Shown one piece after another: positions 43,065 to 51,575 of a DNA stretch of 64,000 nt. Each line of letters begins with the position of its first letter. Position 1 is the stretch's first letter. The position numbers and the translations under genes are program-made. The notes beneath the pieces are model-generated. The model worked only from the letters and a program-made list of their open reading frames with translations, ran no database searches and was not told the DNA's origin. Source of the stretch: DASPWW01 sp963803425 (GTDB lineage: Bacteria; Actinomycetota; Thermoleophilia; Solirubrobacterales; 70-9); NCBI GenBank assembly GCA_963803425.1, contig CAWDMA010000001.1, positions 1,302,001 through 1,366,000 of the forward strand. The letters run 5' to 3'.

Positions 43065-43865
43065 ATGCCGCAGCGAGACAGCTACGAACCGGGGACGCCG
43101 AGCTGGGTGGATACCTCCCAGCCCGATCCCGAGGCCGCCGTCGAGTTCTACTCGGGCCTGTTCGGGTGGGAGGCCGAGAACGCGATGCCCGAGGGGGAGC
43201 AGGGCCCGTACTACATGTGCCGGCTCCAGGGTCGCAACGTCGCGGCGATCTCGGGGCAGATGCCCGAGGCCCCGCCGGTCCCCGTGTGGAACACCTACGT
43301 CACGGTCGATGACGCCGACGCGAGCGCCGCGAAGGCGACGGAGGCGGGCGGCAACGTGATCATGGACCCGTTCGACGTGCTCGACGCCGGCCGGATGGCG
43401 GTGATCGCCGATCCCGCCGGCGCCGTGCTCTCGGTGTGGCAGCCGATGCAGCAGCCCGGCGCCGGGATCGTGAACGAGCCGGGCGCGATGTCGTGGAACG
43501 AGCTCGCCACCCGCGATCCGGAGGGCTCCAAGGGGTTCTACGGCGAGCTGTTCGGATGGACCGGGAGCGACTCGGACATGGGCGGCTTCCAGTACACGAT
43601 GTGGCAGCTGCCGAGCAGCCCGGAGGGCTCGGGCGTCGGCGGGATGATCCCGATGGCCGGCGACCAGTGGCCCGAGCATGTGCCCCCGCACTGGATGGTC
43701 TACTTCGCGGTCGAGGACACCGATGCCGCGGCGGAGAAGGCGAAGGAGCTCGGCGGCAAGGTGGTCGTGGAGCCCTTCGACACGCCCGCCGGGAAGGCTG
43801 CGGTCCTCAACGACCCGAGCGGGGCTGCGTTCTCTGTGATCGCGCTGAGCCAGCCGACCCAGTAG
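43065..43865 (+). CDS. VOC-family protein with two glyoxalase-like domains
   Basis: 266 residues made of two similar halves. Each begins 'SWVDTSQPDPEAAVEFYSGLFGW' or 'SWNELATRDPEGSKGFYGELFGW' and ends 'ADPAGAVLSVWQP' or 'NDPSGAAFSVIAL'. This matches the hydroxylase-like VOC proteins widespread in Actinobacteria. No metal triad can be fixed by eye and the substrate is unknown. A GGAGAG ribosome-binding site lies 5 nt before ATG 43065; TAGGGT lies about 40 nt upstream. Confidence 0.87.
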   Translation: MPQRDSYEPGTPSWVDTSQPDPEAAVEFYSGLFGWEAENAMPEGEQGPYYMCRLQGRNVAAISGQMPEAPPVPVWNTYVTVDDADASAAKATEAGGNVIMDPFDVLDAGRMAVIADPAGAVLSVWQPMQQPGAGIVNEPGAMSWNELATRDPEGSKGFYGELFGWTGSDSDMGGFQYTMWQLPSSPEGSGVGGMIPMAGDQWPEHVPPHWMVYFAVEDTDAAAEKAKELGGKVVVEPFDTPAGKAAVLNDPSGAAFSVIALSQPTQ

Positions 43866-43911
43866 CCGTCCACGGGCCGTCGCGCCCCCCCGCGGATAGC
43901 ATGGATCGGGG

Positions 43912-45678
43912 ATGGCCGACGAGCACGATCACGACGACCTCGACGAGCTCCGCCACGACGCGGCGCACGTGATGGCGGAGGCCGTCCGGGAGCTGTGGCC
44001 GGGCGTGAAGCTGTCGATCGGGCCGCCGATCGAGGACGGCTTCTACTACGACTTCGAGTTCCCGGACGGCGATCGGCCGGGGGAGGAGGACCTGCCGCGG
44101 ATCGAGCAGCGGATGCGCGCGCACATCGAGGCCGACGAGCCGTTCGAGCGCTCCGAGCTCACGGTCGCTGAGGCGCTCGAGAAGTACCGCGCCGAGGACC
44201 AGCCCTACAAGGTGGAGCTGATCGAGGACCTGGTCCGCGACGAGGGCGTCGAGACGGTGTCCCTCTACCGCAACGGTCCCTTCGAGGACCTCTGTCGCGG
44301 CCCGCACGGGGCCTCCACCGGGAGGCTGGGAGCGTTCAAGCTCAACTCGCTCGCCGGCGCGTACTGGCGCGGCGACGAGACCCGCCAGATGCTCACGCGG
44401 ATCTACGGGACCGCGTTCTTCGCCCAGGCCGAGCTCGACGAGCACCTGGAGCGGCTGGAGCAGGCGCGGGCGCGCGACCACCGCAAGCTCGGCCCCGAGC
44501 TGAACCTGTTCCTGCTCCGCGAGGAGTCGCCCGGGATGCCGTTCTGGCTGCCCGACGGGACGGTGCTGCTGCGCGGGATCGAGTCCGAGGTGCGCCGCCA
44601 GCTCGAGGCGCGCGGCTACGAGGAGATCAAGACCCCGCACATCCTCGACGTCGAGCTGTGGCACCGCTCCGGCCACTACGACAACTACCGCGAGAACATG
44701 TACTTCGTCGACCCGGCCGAGGGTGAGCGGGGCGGGGAGCGCAGCTTCGCGGTCCGGCCGATGAACTGCCCCGGCGCCTGCCTCACCTACGCGTCGCACC
44801 GCCACTCCTACCGCGACCTGCCGCTGCGGCTGGCGGAGTTCGGGCAGGTGTCTCGGTTCGAGCGCGAGGGGGTGCTGCACGGGCTGCTCCGGGTGCGTGC
44901 GTTCGTCCAGGACGACGCGCACGTGTTCTGCACCCCGGAGCAGATCGTCGACGAGGTCGGCTCGATCTGCGAGGCGATCGACCAGCTGTACGCGACCTTC
45001 GGGTTCGACGACGTCCGGGTGGAGCTCTCCACCCGCCCGGAGAAGTCGATCGGCTCGGACGGGGAGTGGGCGCAGGCGGAGGCGGCGCTCCGCGACGCGC
45101 TGGAGCGGATGGGGCGCTCCTACGAGCTCAATCCCGGCGACGGCGCCTTCTACGGCCCCAAGATCGACTTCCACGTCACCGACGCTCTGGGCCGGTCGTG
45201 GCAGTGCGGCACCTGCCAGCTCGACTTCTTCATGCCGGAGCGGTTCGAGCTCACCTACGCCGGGGCGGACAACCAGCCCCACCGTCCGGTGATGATCCAC
45301 CGCGCCCTGCTCGGCTCGATGGAGCGGTTCGCCGGCGTCCTGATCGAGCACCACGCGGGCCGGTTCCCGCTGTGGCTGGCGCCGCTGCAGGCGATCGTGC
45401 TGCCGATCGCCGACCGGCACGCGGAGTACGCGGAGTCGATCGCGGCTCGACTGCGCGAGGCGGGCCTCCGTCCCCGGATCGATGCCCGCTCGGAGTCGGT
45501 CGGGAAGAAGATCCGCGACGCGGAGCTGGCCAGGGCGCCGTACATGCTCGTCGTCGGCGATCGCGAGCGGGAGGCGGCCACCGCGTCCGTGCGCCACCAC
45601 GGCGAGGGCGACCTCGGAGCGATCTCCGTCAAGGAGCTGATCGGACGCCTCCGCGACGAGGTGAACCTGCGCGGGTGA
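43912..45678 (+). CDS. thrS: Threonyl-tRNA synthetase without the TGS domain
   Basis: 588 residues. The protein starts directly with the editing domain ('LRHDAAHVMAEAV' with the HxxxH site; 'DLCRGPH'). The N-terminal TGS domain of longer ThrRS proteins (about 640 residues) is absent. The catalytic core has 'RPMNCPGAC', 'GLLRVRAFVQDDAHVFC' and 'VMIHRALLGSMERF', with the zinc Cys and two His residues, and a C-terminal anticodon-binding domain ends it. TAGCAT lies 9 nt before the ATG. It heads the thrS-infC-rpmI-rplT group. Confidence 0.95.
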   Translation: MADEHDHDDLDELRHDAAHVMAEAVRELWPGVKLSIGPPIEDGFYYDFEFPDGDRPGEEDLPRIEQRMRAHIEADEPFERSELTVAEALEKYRAEDQPYKVELIEDLVRDEGVETVSLYRNGPFEDLCRGPHGASTGRLGAFKLNSLAGAYWRGDETRQMLTRIYGTAFFAQAELDEHLERLEQARARDHRKLGPELNLFLLREESPGMPFWLPDGTVLLRGIESEVRRQLEARGYEEIKTPHILDVELWHRSGHYDNYRENMYFVDPAEGERGGERSFAVRPMNCPGACLTYASHRHSYRDLPLRLAEFGQVSRFEREGVLHGLLRVRAFVQDDAHVFCTPEQIVDEVGSICEAIDQLYATFGFDDVRVELSTRPEKSIGSDGEWAQAEAALRDALERMGRSYELNPGDGAFYGPKIDFHVTDALGRSWQCGTCQLDFFMPERFELTYAGADNQPHRPVMIHRALLGSMERFAGVLIEHHAGRFPLWLAPLQAIVLPIADRHAEYAESIAARLREAGLRPRIDARSESVGKKIRDAELARAPYMLVVGDREREAATASVRHHGEGDLGAISVKELIGRLRDEVNLRG

Positions 45679-45817
45679 CCACCCGCCAGCTCCGCAACGC
45701 CGCGATCGTGCTCGTCCCGGTCGCGGTGGTGCTCGTCGTGATCCTGCCGGTATCGAACTCGGACCGCCCGGCACGGCGAACTCGCAGTTCTTCATCGTCA
45801 CCGTCGCAGCGGGCTGA
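45675..45817 (+). pseudogene. Remnant of a membrane-anchored cyclophilin-like gene
   Basis: A GTG overlapping the thrS stop begins MTTRQLRNAAIVLVPVAVVLVVILP, a basic start and membrane helix. After about 30 codons another frame carries 'PPGTANSQFFIVTVAAG' and a stop. 'N-SQFFI' is a hallmark of cyclophilin peptidyl-prolyl isomerases. The domain before and after it is missing. It may be a decayed gene or a collapsed sequence, since neighbouring genes also show frame breaks. Confidence 0.4.
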
Positions 45818-45842
45818 CGGGTCGCACGGCTGCGTCTATACT
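45814..45842 (+). promoter_or_regulatory. Promoter of the infC group
   Basis: CTGACG (-35) and TATACT (-10) are separated by exactly 17 bp, the best consensus-like promoter in the window. Transcription would begin near 45849, just before a ten-codon leader frame. Confidence 0.7.
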
Positions 45843-45850
45843 GCGCCGCG

Positions 45851-45883
45851 ATGCAGGGCACCCACACGACTGAGCGCCGCTGA
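45851..45883 (+). other. Possible leader peptide MQGTHTTERR
   Basis: A ten-codon frame starts 8 nt after the -10 box. It includes three Thr codons and two Arg codons. CAGGGCAC at its beginning can pair with GTGCCCTG shortly after its stop, so translation could influence the fold of the infC leader. Regulation by attenuation is only a suggestion. Confidence 0.3.
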
Positions 45884-45959
45884 GCGCCCGTGCCCTGTCG
45901 CAGTTCCACCTACACCGCAGACCGTCCGCTAGCTTGACCCTGGTCTCCACCTCGCGCTA

Positions 45960-46523
45960 GTGCCTGTCCCGCGGAGGCTAGATCGGCGACCGCCGGAGCG
46001 GGACCCGACCCGGATCAACGAGCGGATCGGCGCCCGCCAGGTGCGCCTGGTCGGCGCCGACGGCGAGCAGGTCGGAATCGTCTCCCGCGACGACGCGCTG
46101 CAGCGCGCCCGCGACGCCGACCTCGACCTGGTCGAGGTGGCCGCCCAGGCCGACCCGCCCGTGTGCCGGCTGCTCGACTACTCGAAGTACAAGTACGAGC
46201 AGGAGCAGAAGGCGAAGGCGGCCCGCAAGCACCAGCAGCAGGTGAACGTGCGCGAGATCAAGCTGCGGCCGAAGATCGCCGACCACGACTACGAGACCAA
46301 GAAGGGCCACGTGGAGCGCTTCCTGCGCCAGCAGGACAAGGTGAAGGTGACGATCATGTTCCGCGGCCGCGAGCAGGCCCACCCCGAGCGCGGCCGGATG
46401 CTGCTCGACCGGCTGTTCACCGACATCGAGCCGCTGGCGACGATCGAGCAGCTCCCCGTGCAGGAGGGCCGCAACATGACGATGCTGCTCGCGCCGACGA
46501 AGACCGCCGGCCAGGCGGCGTAG
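45960..46523 (+). CDS. infC: Translation initiation factor IF-3
   Basis: 187 residues. IF-3 checks start codon pairing on the 30S subunit. It shows 'RINERIGARQVRLVGADGEQVGIV', the linker 'YSKYKYEQEQKAKAARKHQQQ' (given in part) and the C-domain 'KIADHDYETKKGHVERFL', 'VTIMFRGREQ'. GTG 45960 is the only usual start upstream of the family sequence, but a GGAGG lies just inside it, so a rare start codon slightly downstream cannot be ruled out. About 110 nt of leader separates it from its promoter. Confidence 0.93.
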   Translation: MPVPRRLDRRPPERDPTRINERIGARQVRLVGADGEQVGIVSRDDALQRARDADLDLVEVAAQADPPVCRLLDYSKYKYEQEQKAKAARKHQQQVNVREIKLRPKIADHDYETKKGHVERFLRQQDKVKVTIMFRGREQAHPERGRMLLDRLFTDIEPLATIEQLPVQEGRNMTMLLAPTKTAGQAA

Positions 46524-46532
46524 GCTCCGAAA

Positions 46533-46570
46533 CCCGCCGCCCCCGAACGCGGAGCAGAGGAGGCGGCGTT
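46533..46570 (-). repeat. 38-bp hairpin repeat, copy 8 (diverged, between infC and rpmI)
   Basis: CGCCGCC / GGCGGCG arms surround a changed loop (CTCTGCTCCGCGTTCG in reverse). A TTTT run follows the second arm, so this copy could work as an intrinsic terminator or attenuator within the ribosomal gene group. Confidence 0.7.
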
Positions 46571-46596
46571 TTGTGTCTGCTTCAATAGGCGGCCGC

Positions 46597-46810
46597 ATGC
46601 CGAAGATGAAGACCCACTCCGGCGCCAAGAAGCGGTTCCGAAAGACCGCGCGCGGCAAGCTGCGCGGGCGGCGGCGCATATTCCAGCCACATCCTGGAGA
46701 AGAAGTCGGCGAAGCGAAAGCGGCGCATGTCCCGCCCGGTGGTGATCGCCGAGCCCGACCGTGAGCGGGTGCGCACGCTGCTCCCCGGCAAGGCGGGGCG
46801 GAGCAAATGA
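46597..46810 (+). pseudogene. rpmI: 50S ribosomal protein L35, frame shifted by one extra base at 46675
   Basis: The frame begins MPKMKTHSGAKKRFRKTARGKLRGRR and then needs to skip the C at about 46675. It continues 'AYSSHILEKKSAKRKRRMSRP' with a tail 'VIAEPDRERVRTLLPGKAG'. This gives a complete L35. As L35 is a ribosomal protein and both halves are intact, the extra base is probably an error in the sequence. Its stop overlaps the rplT ATG. Confidence 0.88.
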
Positions 46811-47166
46811 GCCGGGTGAAGAGCTCCGTCGCCTCACGGAAGCGGCGTCGCAAGACGCTGCGCGAGGCGCGGGGGTACTGGGGGCGCAAGCACTCCAGCC
46901 CCAGGCTCGCGAACGAGCAGCTGCTGCGCTCGGGGCAGTACGCGTACCGGGATCGCCGTGTCCGCAAGCGGGACTTCCGCCGCCTGTGGATCACGCGGAT
47001 CAACGCCGCCGCCCGCCGCGAGGGCCTGAGCTACTCGCAGCTGATGCACGGCCTCAGCGAGGCCGGGGTCGAGGTGAACCGGAAGATGCTCGCCGACATC
47101 GCCGTCCGCGACCCCGAGGCGTTCCGCCGATTTGCCGAGGTATCCCGGGAGGCCGTCGCGGCCTGA
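46807..47166 (+). CDS. rplT: 50S ribosomal protein L20
   Basis: 119 residues with 'VASRKRRRKTLREARGYWGRK', 'QYAYRDRRVRKRDFRRLWITRINAAAR' (in parts) and 'LMHGLSEAGVEVNRKMLADIA', all typical of L20, which starts 50S assembly and often represses the infC-rpmI-rplT operon. The ATG overlaps the rpmI stop (ATGA). Confidence 0.95.
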   Translation: MSRVKSSVASRKRRRKTLREARGYWGRKHSSPRLANEQLLRSGQYAYRDRRVRKRDFRRLWITRINAAARREGLSYSQLMHGLSEAGVEVNRKMLADIAVRDPEAFRRFAEVSREAVAA

Positions 47167-47204
47167 CCATCGGTCACACGCGAGGGCTCCCGGGGCGGAC
47201 CGCG

Positions 47205-47950
47205 ATGCGGCCGCCCTTTCTCGTTTCCACGACAGCACCGACCTTGATCACCAGCCGCCACAACGAGAAGCTGAAGCTGATCCGCAGGCTCGCGGAGCGA
47301 AAGCACCGCGACCGGGAGGGGTTGTTCGTCGCCGAGGGCGAGGATCTCGTCCATGCGGCCGCGGCGGCGGGGGTGGAGCCGGAGATCCTGCTGCTCGCCG
47401 GCGAGGACGTGGAGCGGGACCTGCTCGCCGAGGTGAGCGCGCTCGGGTCCGGGACGCGCGCGATCGGCGTGTACCCGCGGCGGTGGGCGGAACCCGCGGG
47501 GCCGGTGCGTACGTACCTGCACGGGGTGGCGGACCCCGGCAACGTCGGCGCGATCGTGCGGATTGCGCACGCCCTGGTCGAGGGAACCGTCGTGCTCGGG
47601 CCGGGCTGCGCCGACCCGCACGGTCCGAGGGCGGTGCGGGCGAGCATGGGGTCGATCTTCGGACAGCCGGTCGCCCGGGCCTCGATCGAGGAGACCCCGG
47701 AGCCCCGGGTGGCGCTGGTCGCCCACGGTGGCGGGCAGCTGGCGCGCTGCGGGCGGCGGCGACGGTCGTCCTGGGCGCCGAGCGCGAGGGCGTTCCGGGT
47801 CACGTGCTGGCGAGCTGCGCGGAGCGGGTCACGATCCCGCTCCGCGACGGGGGGGCGGAGTCGCTCAACGTCGCCGCCGCCGCGGCGATCGCTCTGCACG
47901 GGATATCGTCGCGCGCCGGAATGGGAGCCAAGCCATGGTTGACCGCATAG
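47205..47950 (+). pseudogene. SpoU/TrmH-family rRNA methyltransferase, frame broken near 47742
   Basis: Reads 'ITSRHNEKLKLIRRLAERKHRDREGLFVAEG' (substrate-binding part), then 'LHGVADPGNVGAIVRIAHALV' and 'RASMGSIFGQPVARA'. One base is missing near 47742, after 'VALVAHGGGQLA'. The next frame goes on 'LRAAATVVLGAEREGVPGHVL' and 'SLNVAAAAAIALHGI', the knot motif of SpoU enzymes. ATG 47205 or TTG 47244 may be the start. Its end overlaps pheS, the usual neighbour. A sequence error is likely. Confidence 0.8.
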
Positions 47951-49044
47951 CCGAGATCCGCGCGAAGGCGGAGGCCGCGATCGCGGATGCTGGGGACGGC
48001 GCGTCGCTGGAAGAGCTCCGGGTCCGCTACCTCGGCCGGAAGGCCGAGCTGACCTCGATCCTGCGCGGGATAGCGGAGCTCCCCGCGGAGGAGCGCGGTC
48101 CGGTCGGGAAGGCCGGGAACGAGGCGCGGATGGCGCTCGAGAGCCTGATCGATGCTCGCAGGGCCGAGCTCGACGACCTCGAACTGGAGCAGCGGCTCGG
48201 CGTCCGATGCGATCGACGTCACCCTGCCGGGCGCGCCCCCGATCGCGGTCGGCTCGCGCAACCTGCTGATTCGCACGATGCGGGAGATCGAGGACGTGTT
48301 CATCGGGCTCGGCTACCGGGTGATGGAGGGCCCCGAGGTCGAGCTCGACTACTACAACTTCACCGCGCTCAACCACCCGCCCGGGCACCCGGCGCGGATG
48401 GCGCAGGACACCTTCTACGTCGATCCGGCGACGCCTCGATCCGGAGCTGCGGATCGACGGGGCTGCCGCCGGGTCCCGAGGACGTCGTGGTCCGCACCCA
48501 TACCTCGCCGATGCAGGTCCGCGCGATGGAGGTGTCGGAGCCGCCGATCTTCATCATCGTCCCGGGCCGGTGCTATCGCAGCGACCCGTTCGACGCAACC
48601 CACAGCCCGGTCTTCCACCAGATCGAGGGGCTCGCCGTCGCCGACGGGATCACGCTCGCCGACCTGAAGGGGACGCTGGACGAGTTCGCGCGGGCGATCT
48701 TCGGGCCGGGGCGTCAGACCCGGTTCCGGCCCGGGTTCTTTCCGTTCACGGAGCCCAGCGTGGAGGTCGACGTGTCCTGCTTCAGGTGCGGCGGCACCGG
48801 CACCCTCGCGGACGAGTCCCGCGACTCGATCTGCAAGGGAACCGGATGGATCGAGATCCTCGGGGCGGGGATGGTCGACCCGAACGTGTTCGGGTTCGTG
48901 CGCGAGCACGGGTACGACCCCGACGTCGTCCAGGGGTTCGCGTTCGGGATGGGGATCGAGCGGATCGCGATGCTGAAGCACGGCGTCCCCGACCTCCGCA
49001 AGTTCTTCGAGAACGACGTCCGCGTGCTGGAGCAGTTCAAGTGA
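47935..49044 (+). pseudogene. pheS: Phenylalanyl-tRNA synthetase alpha chain, at least two frame breaks
   Basis: The N-terminal coiled coil ('AEIRAKAEAAIADAGDGASLEELRVRYLGRKAEL', in parts) is in frame. At about 48202 there is one extra base. 'SDAIDVTLPGAPPIAVGS' to 'MAQDTFYVDP' follows in the second frame. Between 48425 and 48470 the frame returns, with a third frame also looking coding-like (LDPELRIDG). 'VVVRTHTSPMQVRAME' onwards is intact to 'KFFENDVRVLEQFK'. PheS is essential and all motifs exist, so these are probably sequence errors. Confidence 0.85.
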
Positions 49045-51575
49045 AAGTTCCCGTCCACTGGCTGCGCGAGTACTGCGACCCGGGGCTCCCGGTCGAGCAG
49101 CTCGCCGACGAGATCGCGCTGCGGACCTGCGAGGTGGAGCGGATCTCGCGGGTCGGGCCCGAGTCCGGCGACGGGTTCGTGATCGGGCGGGTGCTGTCGG
49201 TCGAGCCGCACCCGGACGCCGACCGGCTCAGCGTGTGCGAGGTCGACGCCGGCGACGGCCCCCGCACGATCGTGTGTGGGGCGCCGAACGTGGCGGCGGG
49301 GCAGACGGTTGCGGTGGCGCTCCCCGGCGCGGTGTTGCCCGGCGGGCAGAAGCTGCGCAGGGCGAAGCTCCGCGGGGTGGAGTCGAACGGGATGATCCTC
49401 TCGGAGGCGGAGATGGAGCTCGGCGACGACGCCGACGGAATACTCATCATCAATCCCGCCGCCTACTTCGCTTCGCGTCCGGGGGCGGCGGGGTCCCGGC
49501 CGGCACCAGGCGCGGCTTTGGCCGAGGTCTTGCCGATAGGGGACCCCGTGCTGGAGCTGGAGGTGAACTCGAACCGCGTGGACTGCTTCGGCGTGTACGG
49601 GGTGGCGCGCGAGGTGCATGCGATCACCGGGGCGCCGCTTGCGGCGGCGCCGTGGGAGCAGGACGCCGACGCGGCCGGCGGCGGCGAGGTCGGCGAGTAC
49701 GCCTCGGTGACGGTCGAGGTCCCCGAGCTGTGCCCCCGCTTCACCGCCCGCGTGTTCACGGACGTCGAGATCGGCCCGTCGCCGCCGTGGCTGGCGGCGC
49801 GGCTGATCGCCGCCGGTCAGCGGCCGATCAACAACGTCGTCGACATCACCAACTACGTGATGCTGATGACCGCGCAGCCGCTGCACGCGTTCGATCTGGA
49901 TCGCGTGCCCGACGGCGCCCTGATCGTCCGGGCCGCCGCAGAGGGGGAGAAGATGACGACGCTCGACGGCGTCGAGCGCAGCTTCGACGCGGATACCGTG
50001 CTGGTCTGCGACCGGAACGGGCCATCGGGTATCGCCGGGATCATGGGCGGCGCCGAGTCCGAGGTCTCCGACGACACAAGCCGCGTCCTGCTCGAGGTCG
50101 CCACCTGGGACGGCGTCAACATCCTGCGCAGCTCCAGGCGGCTCGGCCTGCGCTCGGAGGCGTCGAACCGGTTCGAGAAGCAGCTCCACCCGGAGCTGGC
50201 GCTGCGGGCGCAACGGATCGCGTCGCGGCTGATCGTGGAGCTGTGCGGAGCGCGACTCGTCCCCGGCACGATCGACGTCGCGTCCCAGGTGCCCCCGGCG
50301 CACCGCGTCGCGCTCCGCGCCGGCCGGGCCGACTCCCTGCTCGGGATGAGTATCGCGCCGGAGCGCTCCGCGGAGTATCTGGAGCGGCTCGGGTTCGAGG
50401 TGTCCCGAGACGGAGATCACCTCGAGGCGACGGTCCCGTTCCACCGCCACTACGACGTCTATCGCGAGGCGGACCTGATCGAGGAGGTCGGCCGGATCCA
50501 CGGCTACCAGGAGCATCTTCCCTCGACACTCCCCGCGGTGACCGGCCAGGTCGGGGGCCTGACCCGCGAGCAGGTGCTTCGCCGCCGCGCCGAGGACGTG
50601 CTCCGCGACCTCGGCTTCGACCTGGTCGTGAACCTGTCGCTGACCGACCCGGCGATGGCGGAGCGGCTCCGGATCCCGGAGGGGGACCCGCGCCGCCAGC
50701 CGATCCGGGTCTCGAACCCGCTCTCGGTGGAGCACTCCGAGCTGCGCACGACGCTGCTCGGCCCGCTGCTGGACGCGGCCCGCTTCAACCTCGCCCACGG
50801 CGCAGTGAGGGTTGCGCTCGCCGAGTTGGGCCGCGCATACCTGCGCTCCGGCCGATCGACGGCCGCGGGCGTGCTGGGCGGCGAGTTCGCGGGTGAGCGA
50901 CCCGCGCCTGCCCACGAGCCGCACCGGCTCGCGGCCCTGGCGGTGGGTCCGCTGACGCCGGCCTCCTGGCGTGACCGTGCCGCCCGCGAGCCGGCCGCGC
51001 CCGGACGCGGCGTGGAGGACGCGGCCGGCTTTTACGCGTTGAAGTCCGTTCTGGAGGCACTCGCAGCGCAGCTCGGCGCGGGCCTGTCGCTCGCGCCCGC
51101 CGCCGAGCCGTTCCTGAGCCCGGGGCGGGCGGCGCGCGTCCTGATCGCCGGGGCCGAAGCGGGGTGGATCGGGGAGCTTCACCCGCGTGTGTGTCGCGAG
51201 TGGGACCTGGGCGCCGCAAGTGGGTTCGAGATCGGGCTTGCGGAGCTGGTCGCGGCGGCCTCCTACGGCGAAGAGACCTACGACGACGTCACCACCTACC
51301 CGGCCGTGCACCAGGACCTCGCGATCGTCGTCGCCGACGACGTCCCCGCGGCCCGGGTGCGCGAAGCAGTGATCGCGGGCGGCGGAGAGCTGCTTCGCGG
51401 CGCGGAGGTGTTCGACCTGTACCGCGGCGAGCAGGTCGGCGAGGGCCGCAAGAGCCTCGCTCTGCGGCTCTCCTTCCAGGCACCGGACCGCACCCTGACC
51501 GACGAGGAGGTGGCCGAGCGGCGGACTGCGATCGCGGCGGAGCTGGAGGCGATCGGGGGGACCCTCCGTGAGTGA
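49041..51575 (+). CDS. pheT: Phenylalanyl-tRNA synthetase beta chain
   Basis: 844 residues from GTG 49041, which overlaps the pheS stop. The tRNA-binding OB domain ('GRVLSVEPHPDADRLSVCEVD'), B3/B4 ('VNSNRVDCFGVYGVAREVHA'), B5 ('INNVVDITNYVM') and editing part are followed by a core ('EVGRIHGYQEHLPSTLP') and an anticodon-binding end ('AVHQDLAIVVADDVPAARV'). Two hairpin-repeat copies are translated, one forward (about residues 138-151) and one reverse (about 651-663). The ORF is unbroken, unlike pheS. Confidence 0.95.
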   Translation: MKVPVHWLREYCDPGLPVEQLADEIALRTCEVERISRVGPESGDGFVIGRVLSVEPHPDADRLSVCEVDAGDGPRTIVCGAPNVAAGQTVAVALPGAVLPGGQKLRRAKLRGVESNGMILSEAEMELGDDADGILIINPAAYFASRPGAAGSRPAPGAALAEVLPIGDPVLELEVNSNRVDCFGVYGVAREVHAITGAPLAAAPWEQDADAAGGGEVGEYASVTVEVPELCPRFTARVFTDVEIGPSPPWLAARLIAAGQRPINNVVDITNYVMLMTAQPLHAFDLDRVPDGALIVRAAAEGEKMTTLDGVERSFDADTVLVCDRNGPSGIAGIMGGAESEVSDDTSRVLLEVATWDGVNILRSSRRLGLRSEASNRFEKQLHPELALRAQRIASRLIVELCGARLVPGTIDVASQVPPAHRVALRAGRADSLLGMSIAPERSAEYLERLGFEVSRDGDHLEATVPFHRHYDVYREADLIEEVGRIHGYQEHLPSTLPAVTGQVGGLTREQVLRRRAEDVLRDLGFDLVVNLSLTDPAMAERLRIPEGDPRRQPIRVSNPLSVEHSELRTTLLGPLLDAARFNLAHGAVRVALAELGRAYLRSGRSTAAGVLGGEFAGERPAPAHEPHRLAALAVGPLTPASWRDRAAREPAAPGRGVEDAAGFYALKSVLEALAAQLGAGLSLAPAAEPFLSPGRAARVLIAGAEAGWIGELHPRVCREWDLGAASGFEIGLAELVAAASYGEETYDDVTTYPAVHQDLAIVVADDVPAARVREAVIAGGGELLRGAEVFDLYRGEQVGEGRKSLALRLSFQAPDRTLTDEEVAERRTAIAAELEAIGGTLRE
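49455..49492 (+). repeat. 38-bp hairpin repeat, copy 9 (inside pheT, forward)
   Basis: Perfect 9-bp arms CCCGCCGCC / GGCGGCGGG surround a loop with one change. The tag ATCAAT precedes and GTC follows. It is translated as PAAYFASRPGAAG after 'DADGILIIN'. Confidence 0.92.
50991..51028 (-). repeat. 38-bp hairpin repeat, copy 10 (inside pheT, reverse)
   Basis: The arms CCGGCCGCG / CGCGGCCGG extend to 11 bp (50989-51030). The loop has three changes (CTCCACGCCGCGTCCG in reverse). It is translated as PAAPGRGVEDAAG. Confidence 0.9.

Noticed and set aside
45837..45900. infC leader as a T-box riboswitch
   Set aside because: No specifier loop or T-box sequence is visible; only a short ORF and one stem are present.
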